Positions 62,024 through 64,000 of a stretch of 64,000 bases of DNA are shown here, piece after piece. Position 1 is the first letter of the stretch. The number at the start of each line of letters is the position of its first letter. The DNA is from Sphingomonas soli NBRC 100801 (GTDB lineage Bacteria; Pseudomonadota; Alphaproteobacteria; Sphingomonadales; Sphingomonadaceae), in NCBI RefSeq assembly GCF_001591025.1, contig NZ_BCTZ01000014.1, positions 119,572-183,571 of the forward strand, given 5' to 3'. The translations under genes were made by a program, and so were the position numbers. The notes under the pieces were generated by a model that was not told the DNA's origin, ran no database searches, and was given only the letters and a program-made list of their open reading frames with translations.

Positions 62024-62240
62024 GCGCCTCAACCTCCTGCGAACAAGCCGCCTCCCATGCCGTGCGTCGCGGGAAACGGCAAGCGTTCGGAGGAATGTGC
62101 TGGCTTGGGCGCGCAGGACACGGACAGCCCGCCCGCTCGATCGCTGAGGATAAGTCGCACCTGCCTTTCATGGGGCGCGGCAGAATGCAGGCGCTGCCCC
62201 GAATGCACCGCACCAGAGTTTAAGCGATTGGCGCCGATCG

Positions 62241-63443
62241 CTATTTCCGCCGGCGCGGCCCGAAATTGAGCCTGCGCGTGACGTTATAATCGAGCACGGC
62301 CATCACGAAATAAGCGCCAGCCTGCTTGATGCGGGTCCATAGCCCGGTGCGCGCCTTATAGACGTCGCCGGTGATCCGCTCCGAATCGGCGATCTCGCCC
62401 TCGACATAGGCGCGGACATGCGCGGCAAAGGCTGGGTCCTCGATCCGCAGCATCAGCTCCAGATTGAGATACATCGAGCGGATATCGAAATTTGCCGAGC
62501 CGATATGGACGACATCGTCGATCACGAAGAGCTTGGTGTGCAGCTTGGTCGGCTGATATTCGTAGATCTGGACGCGCTTGCGCAGCAGCCCGGCATAAGT
62601 GAAGCGCGCCGCCCAGATCGCCGCGCCATGATCGAGCTTGGAAGGCAGGACGAGGCGGACCTGGCCGCGCTTGCCCGCTTTGTCCAGGCGGCGGAGCATT
62701 GCCGGGCTGGGGGCGAAATAAGCTGCGATGATGTCGATCATCGAACTGCGATCCATGTCGCGCTTGACCACGCGCGCCCAGGGCGACAGCCGCCGCATCG
62801 GGCCGCCGAGGAGCCAGCGGGTCGCGCCCTCGGGCTCGCTCCACGTCCGCAGCGTCTTGCCGAGCTTGCGCATCGACGCCCGGGGCCGCTTCGCCCAGCG
62901 CGACAGCGCATCGAAATAGCCGGTGAGCCGCGCAGCCGCAGGCCCCTCCACCAGCAGCCCAAGATCGCGCCACGCCGCTTCATCGGGCGTGCCGAAATAG
63001 CTGTCCTCGATATTGAAGCCGCCGATGATCACGCGCTCTTCGTCGGCGAGCGCGAGCTTTTGGTGGTTGCGCAGCAGATAGCGGCGGCCCCAGCGGGGCA
63101 CGAAGCGGCATATGTCGACGCCCGCATCGTGCAGCGGATCGAAGAATCCCTTGGCCTGCGCCGTCTCGCTGCCCAGGCCATCGACGATCAGATGCACCTC
63201 CACGCCGCGCCAGGCCGCCGCGATCAGCGCGTCGCGCACGGCCTCGCCCGCTTCGTCGGCGACATAGATGTAATAAAGCACGCGCAGCGACCGCTTCGCC
63301 GATTTGATCAGCTCGAGCAGCGCATGCATCCGGTCCGGCCCTTCGGTGATGAGGGTCAGCCGGTTGCCATCTACGGTGAAGCTGGCGGGCATGGGCATTG
63401 CCCGGATGTGCGGAGCATCGGCGGGGTTGGCAAGCGCATGCAT
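62241..63443 (-). CDS. phospholipase D / cardiolipin synthase-like protein
   Basis: About 400 residues with two HKD motifs: NHQKLALADEERVIIGGFN and LHTKLFVIDDVVHIGSANF. Together they form the active site of phosphatidyltransferase-type PLD enzymes, probably cardiolipin synthase. The N-terminal half is IYVADEAGEAVRDALIAAAW, with no transmembrane anchor visible. The start is uncertain: MHALANP at 63443 is chosen, with MPMPASF about 60 bases downstream as an alternative. Confidence 0.85.
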   Translation of the reverse strand: MHALANPADAPHIRAMPMPASFTVDGNRLTLITEGPDRMHALLELIKSAKRSLRVLYYIYVADEAGEAVRDALIAAAWRGVEVHLIVDGLGSETAQAKGFFDPLHDAGVDICRFVPRWGRRYLLRNHQKLALADEERVIIGGFNIEDSYFGTPDEAAWRDLGLLVEGPAAARLTGYFDALSRWAKRPRASMRKLGKTLRTWSEPEGATRWLLGGPMRRLSPWARVVKRDMDRSSMIDIIAAYFAPSPAMLRRLDKAGKRGQVRLVLPSKLDHGAAIWAARFTYAGLLRKRVQIYEYQPTKLHTKLFVIDDVVHIGSANFDIRSMYLNLELMLRIEDPAFAAHVRAYVEGEIADSERITGDVYKARTGLWTRIKQAGAYFVMAVLDYNVTRRLNFGPRRRK

Positions 63444-63601
63444 GAGGATGAGACGGCCTTTCGTTACACGTGCGGCGCTGAACGCACGGCCGTGCGATTC
63501 GGTTCGCGGGGGCGCGGGAGCCGGGATTTCCTTGACAATTCGGCGTCTGCCGCCTAGGTGCCACGCCTTTCCCGGACACCTTAACTCCAAGGAAGCGCTG
63601 C

Positions 63602-63946
63602 ATGGCACGCGTCACTGTCGAAGATTGCGTCGACAAGATTCCCAATCGTTTCGATCTCGTGCTGTTCGCAGCCCAGCGCGCCCGCCAGATTTCGGGCGGC
63701 GCCGAGCTGACGATCGATCGCGATCGCGATAAAAACCCGGTCGTCGCGCTACGCGAGATCGCCGAAGAGACCGTGCATCCTGCGCACCTCCAGGAATCGG
63801 TGGTGGCGAGCATGCAGCGCGTCCAGATCGACGACGAGGAAGCGCCGGACGAGATCGGCAGCCTCGCAGCATCGGCAGAGGCGCTCCGCCTCACCGCGGC
63901 TGCGCCGCCCCGCAACCAGAATCTGGGCGGTGATTACGACGGTTGA
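63602..63946 (+). CDS. rpoZ: RNA polymerase omega subunit
   Basis: 114 residues. [36 protein letters not shown] and [16 protein letters not shown] are the invariant parts. It helps assemble the polymerase beta-prime subunit. An AAGGAAGC site lies upstream of ATG at 63602. Confidence 0.96.
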   Translation: MARVTVEDCVDKIPNRFDLVLFAAQRARQISGGAELTIDRDRDKNPVVALREIAEETVHPAHLQESVVASMQRVQIDDEEAPDEIGSLAASAEALRLTAAAPPRNQNLGGDYDG

Positions 63947-63950
63947 GGCC

Positions 63951-63973
63951 CGGGATTAGCGCAGCTAATCCCG
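63951..63973 (+). terminator. hairpin after rpoZ
   Basis: Perfect 10-bp palindrome CGGGATTAGC/GCTAATCCCG with a 3-base loop, four bases after the stop. The following bases (GATACAG) are not a U-tract, so termination strength is uncertain. Confidence 0.5.
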
Positions 63974-64000
63974 GATACAGCCGAAACCCCGACCGGCGGG

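Overview
This 64 kb window is GC-rich chromosomal DNA from an alphaproteobacterium, most likely a Sphingomonas-like member of the Sphingomonadales. The evidence is the gene content: an EipA/DUF1134 envelope protein, the alphaproteobacterial-type dihydroorotase, a TonB receptor/MFS/TetR module, an NDUFA9-like reductase, dense extragenic palindromes and a Rhodobacter-type gene transfer agent (GTA) cluster. The species cannot be named from the sequence alone.

Layout. 0-2.4 kb (minus): a sugar-acid catabolic ketoglutarate semialdehyde dehydrogenase cut by the window edge, its FCD/GntR regulator, and tRNA-Ser(GCT). 2.5-7.8 kb: envelope protein, DUF1294 protein, a coupled pyrC operon, ygfZ and an OmpA-family porin. 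7.9-25.4 kb (minus): one long GTA-like cluster that runs from small and large terminase through portal, protease, capsid, head-tail connectors, tail tube, chaperones and tape measure to the hub, peptidase and tail tip. Most stop and start codons overlap as ATGA or GTGA, so the genes are probably translationally coupled. 25.7-36.3 kb: a secreted small protein, a dapF-like epimerase, a GST, rpmI-rplT, a LysE exporter, pheST, an SDR, an aldose epimerase and prfC. 36.9-41.4 kb: MFS transporter, TonB receptor and divergent TetR regulator with a readable promoter/operator. 41.4-52.8 kb: small secreted and membrane proteins, a LytS/LytTR two-component pair, a lipoprotein, hydrolase, aldehyde dehydrogenase, D-lactate dehydrogenase, DJ-1/PfpI, PEBP and GST genes. 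53-64 kb: a gltD-(two secreted genes)-gltB operon, uppP, an NDUFA9-like gene, a phospholipase D and rpoZ.

The most unusual region is the GTA cluster. It has no integrase, excisionase, repressor, replication or lysis gene, which fits a domesticated particle-producing locus better than a prophage. It carries several genes that the Rhodobacter GTA block does not have in these positions: a BLUF blue-light sensor, a spermidine-synthase-like methyltransferase-fold protein and an EF-hand lipoprotein between the large terminase and portal; a HEAT-repeat protein between protease and capsid; and a head-spike-base-like gene plus a putative lectin-like fibre gene between capsid and connector. The TIM-barrel (glycosidase-like) domain lies on the DUF2460 distal-tail protein rather than on the tail-tip protein. 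The peptidase gene runs 392 bp into the tail-tip gene. These assignments rest on reading motifs, without database searches.

Several families of extragenic palindromes are spread through the window, including inside the GTA cluster. One of them supplies the Shine-Dalgarno sequence of the spike-base gene.
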